A stretch of DNA of 13,531 nt from CAZDBA01 sp964503615. GTDB lineage: Bacteria; Planctomycetota; Planctomycetia; Pirellulales; Pirellulaceae. The stretch is taken from contig CAZDBA010000132.1 in NCBI GenBank assembly GCA_964503615.1, positions 1-13,531 of the forward strand, read 5' to 3'. Below the pieces are notes generated by a model, which saw nothing but the letters and a program-made list of their open reading frames with translations, did no database searches and was not told where the DNA came from. The translations under genes were made by a program, and so were the position numbers. This document shows positions 8,106-13,531 of this stretch, one piece after another (within the stretch, counting starts at the first letter, position 1; each line of letters starts with the position of its first letter).

Positions 8106-8123
8106 GAACGTTCAGGTCTGAAC
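8106..8123. promoter_or_regulatory. Overlapping palindromes, possible operator
   Basis: The sequence gaacgttcaggtctgaac contains a perfect 8-base palindrome (8106-8113) that overlaps a 14-base one, gttcag-gt-ctgaac (8110-8123). The position, about 90 bases upstream of the left sulfatase ATG, would suit a dimeric regulator. No partner site or regulator gene is visible, and short palindromes occur by chance. Confidence 0.25.
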
Positions 8124-8131
8124 GGGGGAAA

Positions 8132-8189
8132 CTCAGAGGCTGCGGAGGGCATAGAGGAAATTGCTGTCTTCCTCTCTGTGATCTCTGGC
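8132..8189. repeat. Degenerate CACAGAG/CTCTGTG inverted element, copy 1
   Basis: The left arm (8132-8160) reads as decayed 9-base units of the type CACAGAGGA, ending tagaggaaa. The right arm (8168-8189) is cttcctctctgtgatctctggc, its approximate reverse complement, so the region can fold into an imperfect hairpin. Similar elements lie at 11591-11652 and 12371-12446. It is probably a dispersed intergenic repeat of the genome. Confidence 0.5.
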
Positions 8190-8322
8190 ATGTCAGGCGA
8201 AGTCGGTCTGTTCTCTTGATGAGAAATAAAAAAGAGCCAGCAGAAATTACTAGCCCTGGTTCATTATGGTAACTGAAAGAGTCGAAGCGGGCATAAAGAA
8301 TAGATTTGATTTAGGCCCAAAC

Positions 8323-8352
8323 TTGCCTTTGGAGTGTTGGACAGGATAACAT
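8323..8352 (+). promoter_or_regulatory. Candidate promoter for the right-hand sulfatase
   Basis: TTGCCT (8323-8328) is followed after 18 bases by TAACAT (8347-8352), giving a leader of about 40 bases before the ATG at 8398. An alternative is TTGGAC (8338-8343) with TAAACA 16 bases later. The first pair has its -35 inside CTTGCCT (8322-8328), which is the reverse complement of two AGGCAAG units in the leader (8372-8378 and 8380-8386). Confidence 0.3.
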
Positions 8353-8397
8353 GAACTGTAAACATTCCTTTAGGCAAGAAGGCAAGACAACGATAGT

Positions 8398-9885
8398 ATG
8401 AATTCAATTTTTAGAATTACCACCTATTCAATTCGTACAAGGCAACTATTGCTCCTTGTTGCGTTTCTACTTTTCTGTACCTGTTCAACGTCAAAGGCAG
8501 AGGAGGGGGTGCAAAACAAACTACCGAACATCGTCATCATCTACGCCGACGATCTTGGCTATGGAGACCTCAGTTGTTTTGGTGCGACCAAGATCTCGAC
8601 GCCGAATATTGATGGACTTGCCAGTGATGGAATGAAGTTTACCGATGCTCACTCTGCTGCTTCGCTTTGTTCACCCTCTCGATATGGATTGCTTACAGGC
8701 CGATCTCCTTGGCGACTGCATCAAAAAGGGAATGGGTATCGCCTCCGGGCTGGCCAGATGACACTGGCTGCGTTTCTTAAGGAGGCTGGATATAGAACGG
8801 CGGCGATTGGCAAATGGCATTTGGGATACAGCAAGGATTGGAACAAGCTGCCGATTACGGGCCCGCTCGAAGTCGGATTCGATTACCACTTTGGGGTTCC
8901 GTCCAACCACAACGATTCGACTCGAGCCTTTATCGAGAATCATGACCTTGTTGGTCGAGAACCGGGAGAAGAATATCGAATCGTAAAAGGAGCCGACTTT
9001 CCGGAAGGTTTGGCCGAACCGCGAATCGAGGATCAAGTTGATCGGACTTTAACTCAAAAAGCGGTCGAGTTCATTCAGCGAAATGCGGAGCAGCCATTCT
9101 TTTTGTACTTTGCCCCCTGCGCACCACATACCCACGTCACGCCTGCCGCCGAGTTTCGCGGCACCAGTCAGGCAGGGCTGTATGGCGACTATATTCAAGA
9201 ACTTGACTCGCATGTTGGGAAACTTCTTGAAACGCTTGACGAACTCGAACTGGCCGACAATACGTTGGTGATCTTTACAAGTGACAACGGCTCAACCCCG
9301 AAAGACTTTAAAGGAACGCAAGGCGTCGTACTGAACCTTGCCGACGATTCTCACGACATCCGCACACGATTCAAAACCGCAAAAGGAGATGCAAAAAAGT
9401 TAGGGCACGTCACCAACGGGGCTTGGCGCGATGGAAAAGGGCGAGCGTATGAAGGGGGGCATCGCGTTCCGATGATCGCTCGCTGGCCCAACCGTATCGC
9501 GGAAGGTTCCAGTTCTGATTGCACAATTAACTTGACTGACCTGTTCGCAACCGCTGCAAATATTGTTGAGCGAGAGTTGCCAGAAGAAGGGGCAGAGGAC
9601 TCGTTCAGCCTGCTGCCTGTTTTGTTGGGCGAAGCAGAAGAGGTCGCCGGTCGAGACGAGATATTTATTCTGGGCAACGGTAAAGATAGCGCAATAGCCG
9701 TCTGTACGGGCAAATGGAAATTGATTTTTCGCTTCGGCGATGAAAAGGATCGCGGTCATGAGCTTTACGATTTGGTGAACGATCCGGGAGAATTAAAAAA
9801 CGTTGTTAAAGAAAATCCGGAAATTGCTAAGCGATTAGAGCAAGCGTACCTTGATACCAATGGGGCAGGGCGGACTCGCGAATAG
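8398..9885 (+). CDS. Exported Cys-type sulfatase (type I, arylsulfatase A-like)
   Basis: This 495-residue enzyme should hydrolyse sulfate esters outside the cytoplasm. It starts with a basic stretch and hydrophobic signal peptide (residues 16-28; cut near SKA/EE at 34). Active-site features are YADDLGYGD (D51, D52), CSPSR with the formylglycine cysteine (C91), GKWHLG (138-143), CAPHTHV (H244), TSDNGS (D296, N297) and a lysine in DGKGR (K347). The C-terminal LYDLVNDPGE is the common sulfatase signature. Length is normal for the family. No Shine-Dalgarno sequence lies at the usual distance before the ATG. It is divergent from the other sulfatase and differs from it clearly in sequence (CSPSR against CAPTR, different middle region). 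The pair is therefore not a recent duplication and probably acts on different sulfate positions. The substrate is unknown. The phosphatase gene follows on the same strand. Confidence 0.95.
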   Translation: MNSIFRITTYSIRTRQLLLLVAFLLFCTCSTSKAEEGVQNKLPNIVIIYADDLGYGDLSCFGATKISTPNIDGLASDGMKFTDAHSAASLCSPSRYGLLTGRSPWRLHQKGNGYRLRAGQMTLAAFLKEAGYRTAAIGKWHLGYSKDWNKLPITGPLEVGFDYHFGVPSNHNDSTRAFIENHDLVGREPGEEYRIVKGADFPEGLAEPRIEDQVDRTLTQKAVEFIQRNAEQPFFLYFAPCAPHTHVTPAAEFRGTSQAGLYGDYIQELDSHVGKLLETLDELELADNTLVIFTSDNGSTPKDFKGTQGVVLNLADDSHDIRTRFKTAKGDAKKLGHVTNGAWRDGKGRAYEGGHRVPMIARWPNRIAEGSSSDCTINLTDLFATAANIVERELPEEGAEDSFSLLPVLLGEAEEVAGRDEIFILGNGKDSAIAVCTGKWKLIFRFGDEKDRGHELYDLVNDPGELKNVVKENPEIAKRLEQAYLDTNGAGRTRE

Positions 9886-9926
9886 AGAATAAAACTGTGA
9901 ACGATCTTGCGACTGATATATAGGGG

Positions 9927-9952
9927 CATTGTCAGGCACAGCCTGGCCTACT
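9927..9952. repeat. Short palindromic repeat GTCAGGC-aca-GCCTG
   Basis: caggc (9933-9937) pairs with gcctg (9941-9945) around a 3-base loop, within a context cattgtcaggcacagcctgg followed by cctac. From memory, very similar sequences recur between genes in planctomycete genomes, so this is probably a dispersed element. The frame upstream of the phosphatase ATG runs through it, which argues against a start at 9929. Confidence 0.45.
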
Positions 9953-9988
9953 TCCTATTTCCTTCCACCGAAATTGGTACAGAGCAAA

Positions 9989-11545
9989 ATGAAAACGAAT
10001 CGAAGGGGCTTTATCTCTCAACTCGCTGCCATTAGCGCGGGAGCTTATGCAGGCTTGCCTCGAACGGGATTGGCTCAGGCTGACGTTCTAACGTCCGACC
10101 GGAACCTACCCAATATCACGCATGGAGTTTGGGCGGGCGACGTTTCCGCCGATTCAGCCATTATCTGCGCCAGAGCCGATCGGCCATCCCAAATGGTGGT
10201 CGAAGTTGCAAGCAATGAGAGTTTTCGAAACGCGCGAAAGTATCATGGTCCGAACGTGCTGTCGCACTCGGACTTTGTTGGTAAAGCGATTTTGAGTGAG
10301 TTGCCAGCGGGTGAGCAAATTTTCTATCGAGTTGTTTTTCGAGATCTTGATGACTTGAAGAAATACAGCGCGCCCACCATTGGAACGCTTCGAACACCTT
10401 CTATAGAAGCTAAAGACATCCGCTTCGCTTGGTCGGGCGACACGGCAGGGCAGGGGTTTGGCATCGACGAAGCTCACGGTGGCATGAAAACGTACGAAAC
10501 GATCCGCAAGATGCAGCCCGATTTCTTCGTGCACTCGGGGGATACCTGTTATGCCGACAATCCGTTCCCTTCAGAGATGAAGTTGGATGATGGTTCCATC
10601 TGGAAGAACCTGGTCACCGAAGAGACTTCGAAAGTTGCTGAGACACTGGACGAATTCCGCGCCAACCATCGCTACAATCTTTTAGACGAAAACGTGAGAA
10701 GGATGAATGCTGAGGTTCCCACGTTTTACCAATGGGACGATCACGAAGTCGTCAATAATTGGTACCCGGGCGAGCAACTGGAGGACGATCGATACACAGT
10801 CAAAAGTGCTTCGTTGTTAGCTGCCCGCTCACGGCAAGCGTTCTTTGACTATTTGCCCGTACGTTCAGGCGGAGCTAGGCAAACTATTTATCGCTCATTC
10901 AGTTACGGCGCCCTCTTGGATCTGTTCTTTCTGGACCAGAGGAGTTACCGCGCTCCCAATTCCACGAACCGGCAGGAAAAACCGTCTTGGAATACGACTT
11001 GGATGGGCGCGCGCCAGTTGAATTGGCTAAAAGAGTCGCTCCGCAAATCAAAAGCGACGTGGAAAGTCATTTCCAGCGATATGCCTATCGGAATGATGGT
11101 CGGCGATGGTGACCATTTCGAAAACTGTGCCAACGGTGATGGCCCCGTTCTAGGTCGCGAGTTTGAAGTTGCTGAATTGCTGAAGTTCATCAAGGACAAC
11201 CAGATTCAAAACGTTTTGTTCATAACCGCTGATGTTCACCACGCAGCTTCGCATTACTACGATCCGAACGAGGCCCAGTTTCAGGACTTTGAGCCGTTTT
11301 GGGAATTTGTGACCGGACCGCTTCATGCCGGAACGTTTGGACCGGCAAAGATGGATAATACGTTTGGACCGCAGGTTAGATTTATGAGTTTGCCAGAAGG
11401 CATGAAGCAGAACCGGCCTCCATCGGAAGGACTTCAGTTCTTCGGGCTCGTGGATATTGATTCACAAACAAAGGTGATGACGGTAGCCCATTACAACCGC
11501 GATGGTGATAAACTTTGGTCCGTTGATATTGAACCAAAAGAATAA
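9989..11545 (+). CDS. PhoD-like alkaline phosphatase / phosphodiesterase with Tat signal
   Basis: The 518-residue product should be a Tat-exported metallo-phosphoesterase that frees phosphate from esters in the periplasm. The N-terminus has a twin-arginine motif (NRRGFIS, residues 4-10), a short hydrophobic stretch and a likely AQA cut near 31. A PhoD N-terminal domain follows (~40-135), starting ITHGVWAGDVSADSAIICARA. The catalytic domain has WSGDTAG (D151), HSGDTCYAD (D185, C187), QWDDHEVVNNW (248-258, D251, H252) and TADVHHA (D415, H417, H418), matching PhoD-type metal ligands. I chose ATG 9989 because it puts the Tat motif at the N-terminus. A TTG at 9929 would add 20 residues encoded partly by a palindromic repeat. 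The gene starts 103 bases after the sulfatase on the same strand, so an operon is possible. Phosphomonoester or phosphodiester preference cannot be read here. Confidence 0.92.
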   Translation: MKTNRRGFISQLAAISAGAYAGLPRTGLAQADVLTSDRNLPNITHGVWAGDVSADSAIICARADRPSQMVVEVASNESFRNARKYHGPNVLSHSDFVGKAILSELPAGEQIFYRVVFRDLDDLKKYSAPTIGTLRTPSIEAKDIRFAWSGDTAGQGFGIDEAHGGMKTYETIRKMQPDFFVHSGDTCYADNPFPSEMKLDDGSIWKNLVTEETSKVAETLDEFRANHRYNLLDENVRRMNAEVPTFYQWDDHEVVNNWYPGEQLEDDRYTVKSASLLAARSRQAFFDYLPVRSGGARQTIYRSFSYGALLDLFFLDQRSYRAPNSTNRQEKPSWNTTWMGARQLNWLKESLRKSKATWKVISSDMPIGMMVGDGDHFENCANGDGPVLGREFEVAELLKFIKDNQIQNVLFITADVHHAASHYYDPNEAQFQDFEPFWEFVTGPLHAGTFGPAKMDNTFGPQVRFMSLPEGMKQNRPPSEGLQFFGLVDIDSQTKVMTVAHYNRDGDKLWSVDIEPKE

Positions 11546-11590
11546 GTCGCTTGCTGCAACTTGCCCCACCAACACCGATTTGGTTCGCTG

Positions 11591-11652
11591 AAACACAGAG
11601 TGCACAGACTACAGAGCAGGCAACAGTACATTCTCTGTGTCCAATGTGTTTT
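11591..11652. repeat. CACAGAG/CTCTGTG inverted element, copy 2
   Basis: The left arm (11591-11616) is built of 9-base steps: acacagagt, gcacagact, acagagcag. The right arm (11631-11652) is ttctctgtgtccaatgtgtt plus further T, again in 9-base steps, and is the imperfect reverse complement. This is the clearest of the three copies. It lies 45 bases past the phosphatase stop. Confidence 0.6.
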
Positions 11653-11914
11653 CCTTCCCCTCGGCACAGCAGCTAGCAGTTATATCGGCTAACTGTCGAC
11701 TACATCACGCTCCTTGGAGGAATCAAAACTTTCGTGAAACTCACCTATTTATTTCGAAAGAAAACGAAAGCCTGAGAGTCATAGTTCGATGTTGGAATGA
11801 TGATTGCAGTTTGACTTGAAAAATTCGAAAAAGAAAACGCATAACCTTGCGTGCTATCTACCGAATTTGACGTGACCAAACGTGACTCACTGCCAGCGAT
11901 ACTATTGATGGAGA

Positions 11915-11945
11915 GGAACAACAAGTAGTTGTTCCCTATATTTTT
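11915..11945 (+). promoter_or_regulatory. Terminator-like hairpin in the csrA leader
   Basis: ggaacaac (11915-11922) and gttgttcc (11928-11935) form a perfect 8-bp stem with a 5-base loop (aagta), followed by ctatattttt. It resembles a modest intrinsic terminator placed 36 bases before the csrA ATG. It could end a transcript coming from upstream, act as an attenuator, or present the GGA at its base to CsrA. The sequence does not decide between these. Confidence 0.5.
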
Positions 11946-11971
11946 CAAGGAAGTTTCTCAAGGAAGAACAG
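11943..11971 (+). promoter_or_regulatory. Duplicated AAGGAAG: csrA ribosome site and likely CsrA-binding sites
   Basis: A 13-base unit is repeated in tandem: tttcaaggaagtt (11943-11955) and tctcaaggaagaa (11956-11968). The second AAGGAAG ends 5 bases before the csrA ATG and is the ribosome site. GGA is the CsrA core recognition motif. With GGA at 11910-11912 and 11915-11917, the leader has four of them, so CsrA blocking its own translation is plausible but inferred. Confidence 0.55.
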
Positions 11972-12196
11972 ATGTTAGTTTTATCTCGCAAGAAAAATGA
12001 AACGGTTATCATTGACGGCAATATCGAAATTGAAGTTTTGCAAGTCAAAGGAAATACAATACGACTGGGGATCAAAGCTCCACGTGAAGTGCAGGTTTTG
12101 CGAGGCGAGCTAAAGCCGTTTGGAATGGCGCCTACCGTAGTTGGTTCAGAAGAAGCGGAACTTGCTTGCCCTGCCTATTCCGTCCATGTTGGATAG
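11972..12196 (+). CDS. csrA: Carbon storage regulator CsrA (RNA-binding translational regulator)
   Basis: CsrA is a small dimeric cytoplasmic protein that binds GGA motifs in mRNA leaders and changes translation or stability of the targets. The 74-residue product opens with the family hallmark MLVLSRKKNETVII. The β-strand core then follows in register with E. coli CsrA: VLQVKGNTIRLGIKAP, then EVQVLRGE. The RNA-contacting residues L4, R6 and R44 fall at the same positions as in E. coli. The tail after residue 47 (LKPFGMAPTVV and on) differs from the enterobacterial helix and is longer than the core requires. Its Gly and Pro make a regular helix there less likely. AAGGAAG gives a strong ribosome site. 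The gene stands alone: no fliW or flagellar gene is adjacent. Its leader suggests autoregulation. Targets are unknown, although the nearby export enzymes are possible. Confidence 0.95.
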   Translation: MLVLSRKKNETVIIDGNIEIEVLQVKGNTIRLGIKAPREVQVLRGELKPFGMAPTVVGSEEAELACPAYSVHVG

Positions 12197-12328
12197 CGAG
12201 ACTTTTCTAAAGGGCAATTCAAAACCAGGCTTTGCCAAACGGCGTTTTTCGCTCTGGTGAAAGTATCGCGCCATGACCACCCGACGTCGACAGACCCTCA
12301 GTTTACTCCTGGGCCTTTAGTTGTTGTT

Positions 12329-12354
12329 CACGCGAAGGCGCGAAGCTCGCGAAA
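12329..12354. repeat. CGCGAAG 9-nt periodic repeat
   Basis: Three 9-base steps of the type cgcgaagNN follow one another: cgcgaaggc, gcgaagctc, gcgaaagg. The form, including the preceding ttca, is like the widespread ttcacgcgaag intergenic repeats of some bacteria, though no complementary right arm is obvious here. It may be half of a decayed hairpin element. Confidence 0.45.
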
Positions 12355-12370
12355 GGTAGGCTGAGGTTGG

Positions 12371-12446
12371 AAACACAGCGTTCACGAAGGAAAGGCCGAC
12401 TTCCACATCCAGTCACGGCGCCTTGGTCCACAGTCCTCTGTGTTTT
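12371..12446. repeat. CACAGAG/CTCTGTG inverted element, copy 3
   Basis: The outer arms aaacacag (12371-12378) and ctgtgttt (12438-12445) are perfectly complementary and enclose about 59 bases of diverged sequence, including ttcacgaagg, which recalls the neighbouring CGCGAAG unit. It appears to be a decayed or composite relative of copies 1 and 2. Confidence 0.45.
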
Positions 12447-12523
12447 GACTTGTTTAAAAGCCGAGGTGGTTAGGATAGAATTCAGGAGTGCGCTGTTTCC
12501 TTTTCTATACCTCAGGTTTTAAA

Positions 12524-13387
12524 ATGTCCCGAACTGTCTTTGTCGGATTGAACTTTTGTCTTTTGTTGGCTTTCGCTTTTCCAGCTTGTGCTCAAGAAAA
12601 AGCAGAACAAGGCTCCTCCCAAAAGCACAGCGCCCCAACCGAGAATTCCCAAGCTGAATCGGATGGGTTTGTTCCTTTGTTTGATGGCACAACGCTCCAG
12701 GGGTGGACTTCCGCTCGCAGTAGCGGCGAAGGGGATTGGGGGCCGTTTTCGGTCAACCAGGAAGAGGGAGCGATCCATGTCTACGCGGGTAAAGAGGCCG
12801 GCTCAAAACAGCAGAACGATTGCTTGGTTACCACTACCGACTACAGCCACTTCGTTTTGAAGCTGGAGTACAAGTGGCTGGAGAACCGGTTCGCGCCTCG
12901 AGCCGACTGGGATCGCGATGCGGGGCTTCTGTTTCATGTTCATGGTGATTTAAAGAGAGTTTGGCCCTTTTCACTGGAAATGCAAATCGGTGAATCGCCC
13001 GGTGACAAGGAAAGTGGCAAAGACGAAAACGGGCGATTTCATACGGGTGATTTGTTTGTGCTGGGCAAGCACCTCCGCACGGACACACCAAGGAACAAAC
13101 ACATCTACGCAGCAGATGCGGCCCGGAGAACAGGGCGTAACGTGAGGACCCCGCTAGGTGTCGAACGGCCAGATGGTGAATGGAACGAAATGGAAATCCA
13201 CGTCCATGGCAGCGAGAGCGCTACGTTTATGTTGAATGGCGAAGTCGTCTTGGAGACTTTTAATTTCGTGCAACTCGATGAAGAAGGGGCGTCAACGCCT
13301 CTGGCCTCTGGCCATATCGGTTTGCAAGCCGAGTGGGCCGAGCTCTTGTACCGAAACATCATGATCAAAGAGCTGCCTGAAGAGTAG
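12524..13387 (+). CDS. Exported DUF1080 (3-keto-disaccharide hydrolase-like) protein
   Basis: The 287-residue protein carries a Sec signal peptide (residues 1-23, hydrophobic FVGLNFCLLLAFAF, cut near ACA/Q) and a short Gln/Ser/Glu linker. A DUF1080 domain then fills residues ~48-286. DUF1080 has a concanavalin-like β-sandwich and is linked in the literature to hydrolysis of 3-keto-sugars and to glycan binding. Visible signatures are FVPLFDGTTLQGW (49-61), DCLVTTTDYSHFVLKLEYKW (99-118), AGLLFHVHG (133-141), WPFSLEMQIG (147-156), EWNEMEIHVHG (219-229) and SGHIGLQAEWAELLYRNI (262-279). I chose ATG 12524, with AGG 7 bases upstream; a GTG at 12488 would put 12 residues before the signal peptide. 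It probably belongs with the sulfatase and β-helix genes in sugar processing, but it is separated from them by csrA and has its own intergenic region. Confidence 0.9.
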   Translation: MSRTVFVGLNFCLLLAFAFPACAQEKAEQGSSQKHSAPTENSQAESDGFVPLFDGTTLQGWTSARSSGEGDWGPFSVNQEEGAIHVYAGKEAGSKQQNDCLVTTTDYSHFVLKLEYKWLENRFAPRADWDRDAGLLFHVHGDLKRVWPFSLEMQIGESPGDKESGKDENGRFHTGDLFVLGKHLRTDTPRNKHIYAADAARRTGRNVRTPLGVERPDGEWNEMEIHVHGSESATFMLNGEVVLETFNFVQLDEEGASTPLASGHIGLQAEWAELLYRNIMIKELPEE

Positions 13388-13448
13388 GCAAAGCTCGTCA
13401 TCATCGCCTTTTACAGTTCGGACAGACCACTAGCTTCGTAGTCATTGA

Positions 13449-13531
13449 TCAAGCGCACATGACCACGAAACTCTGAATTCGCCATTTCCCTTCAAGAAGC
13501 TTTTCGTAGTCTGGGAATGTTTCAAGAAATT
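13449..13531 (-). CDS. Possible 3' end of a minus-strand gene, partial
   Basis: Reading the minus strand from the window edge, a frame gives FLETFPDYEKLLEGKWRI and then QSFVVMCA before a TGA at 13451-13449. The composition (LLEGKWRIQSF) looks protein-like, but only 26 residues are visible and a second minus-strand frame is also open over the same bases. The stop could equally mark a decayed gene. I do not recognise a family. Confidence 0.25.
   Translation of the reverse strand, partial: FLETFPDYEKLLEGKWRIQSFVVMCA

Larger units (their letters stand above)
8020..8397. other. Divergent intergenic region between the two sulfatase genes
   Basis: This 378-base region should contain the promoters of both divergent transcription units. 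It holds overlapping palindromes at 8106-8123 and a degenerate CACAGAG-type inverted element at 8132-8189. It also holds a candidate plus-strand promoter with nested repeats at 8322-8387, and the AGGA ribosome site of the left sulfatase at 8026-8029. No reading frame in it looks genuine. Confidence 0.6.
11546..11971. other. Long intergenic region before csrA
   Basis: This 426-base stretch holds a CACAGAG-type element at 11591-11652 and a short direct repeat acgtgac at 11870-11876 and 11880-11886. At the right end are the csrA leader hairpin (11915-11935) and the duplicated AAGGAAG sites (11943-11968). The part from about 11653 to 11870 has short open frames but none with a convincing start or protein-like composition. 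I see no RNA gene that I can name. Confidence 0.55.
12197..12523. other. Intergenic region between csrA and the DUF1080 gene
   Basis: This 327-base region contains a CGCGAAG periodic stretch (12329-12354) and a CACAGAG-type inverted element (12371-12446). A weak ribosome site AGG (12514-12516) precedes the DUF1080 ATG. No strong terminator follows csrA: gcc-aaac-ggc then gttttt near 12227-12243 has only a 3-bp stem. No reading frame in it is convincing. Confidence 0.5.

Noticed and set aside
8398..9885. The two sulfatases as a recent tandem duplication
   Set aside because: They are in opposite orientation, with different active-site motifs (CAPTR and CSPSR) and little similarity outside the family blocks.
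9929..9988. A TTG start adding 20 residues to the PhoD-like protein
   Set aside because: The extension translates a palindromic repeat and displaces the twin-arginine motif from the N-terminus.
11716..11775. A 13-residue leader peptide (GTG at 11734) after a GGAGG
   Set aside because: The ribosome site is 13 bases away from the GTG, and nothing about the peptide suggests attenuation.
11637..11819. A 60-codon plus-strand frame between the phosphatase and csrA
   Set aside because: It starts with GTG inside a repeat element, has no ribosome site, and shows no protein-like pattern.
12217..12243. A terminator just after csrA
   Set aside because: Only a 3-bp stem precedes the T run, too weak to call.
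12488..12523. A GTG start for the DUF1080 protein
   Set aside because: The AGGAG sequence overlaps it too closely to serve as its ribosome site, and the signal peptide begins naturally at the ATG at 12524.

Overview
The window looks like a chromosomal segment of a planctomycete, probably from the Pirellulaceae or relatives. The clues are a mix of secreted sulfatases, a β-helix glycan-active protein fused to PDZ and discoidin-like domains, a DUF1080 protein, a Tat-exported PhoD-type phosphatase, a transmembrane Hanks-type kinase, loosely packed genes with weak Shine-Dalgarno sites, and moderate GC. The assignment rests on gene content and remembered family patterns, not on a marker gene.

Layout. 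Minus strand, 97-2403: a Ser/Thr kinase with a periplasmic Cache-type sensor region. Minus strand, 2769-3056: a 95-residue exported Arg/Tyr/Gly/Ser-rich protein, followed by a strong intrinsic terminator at 2651-2682. Minus strand, 3400-8019: a two-gene unit of a Cys-type sulfatase (interrupted by a 100-N assembly gap) and a 1001-residue β-helix/PDZ/discoidin-like protein. Plus strand, 8398-11545: a second Cys-type sulfatase and a PhoD-like phosphatase. Plus strand, 11972-12196: csrA, with a structured, GGA-rich leader. Plus strand, 12524-13387: a DUF1080 (concanavalin-fold, glycan-associated) exported protein. The last 144 bases may touch the end of a minus-strand gene.

How the genes may work together. 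The divergent sulfatases, the β-helix protein and the DUF1080 protein all carry export signals. They fit a small locus for desulfating and cutting a sulfated polysaccharide in the periplasm or at the cell surface. The PhoD-like protein would release phosphate from esters in the same compartment. The maturase that makes the sulfatase formylglycine is not in the window. The kinase could sense a small external ligand, and CsrA could act post-transcriptionally, but nothing here ties either of them directly to the sulfatase genes.

Intergenic DNA is unusually rich in short repeats. There are three degenerate copies of a 9-nt-periodic CACAGAG/CTCTGTG inverted element, a CGCGAAG 9-nt-periodic stretch, a GTCAGGC-aca-GCCTG palindrome, and a perfect 20-bp tandem duplication at the left edge. 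I found no rRNA, tRNA, CRISPR array, transposase or convincing defence system.
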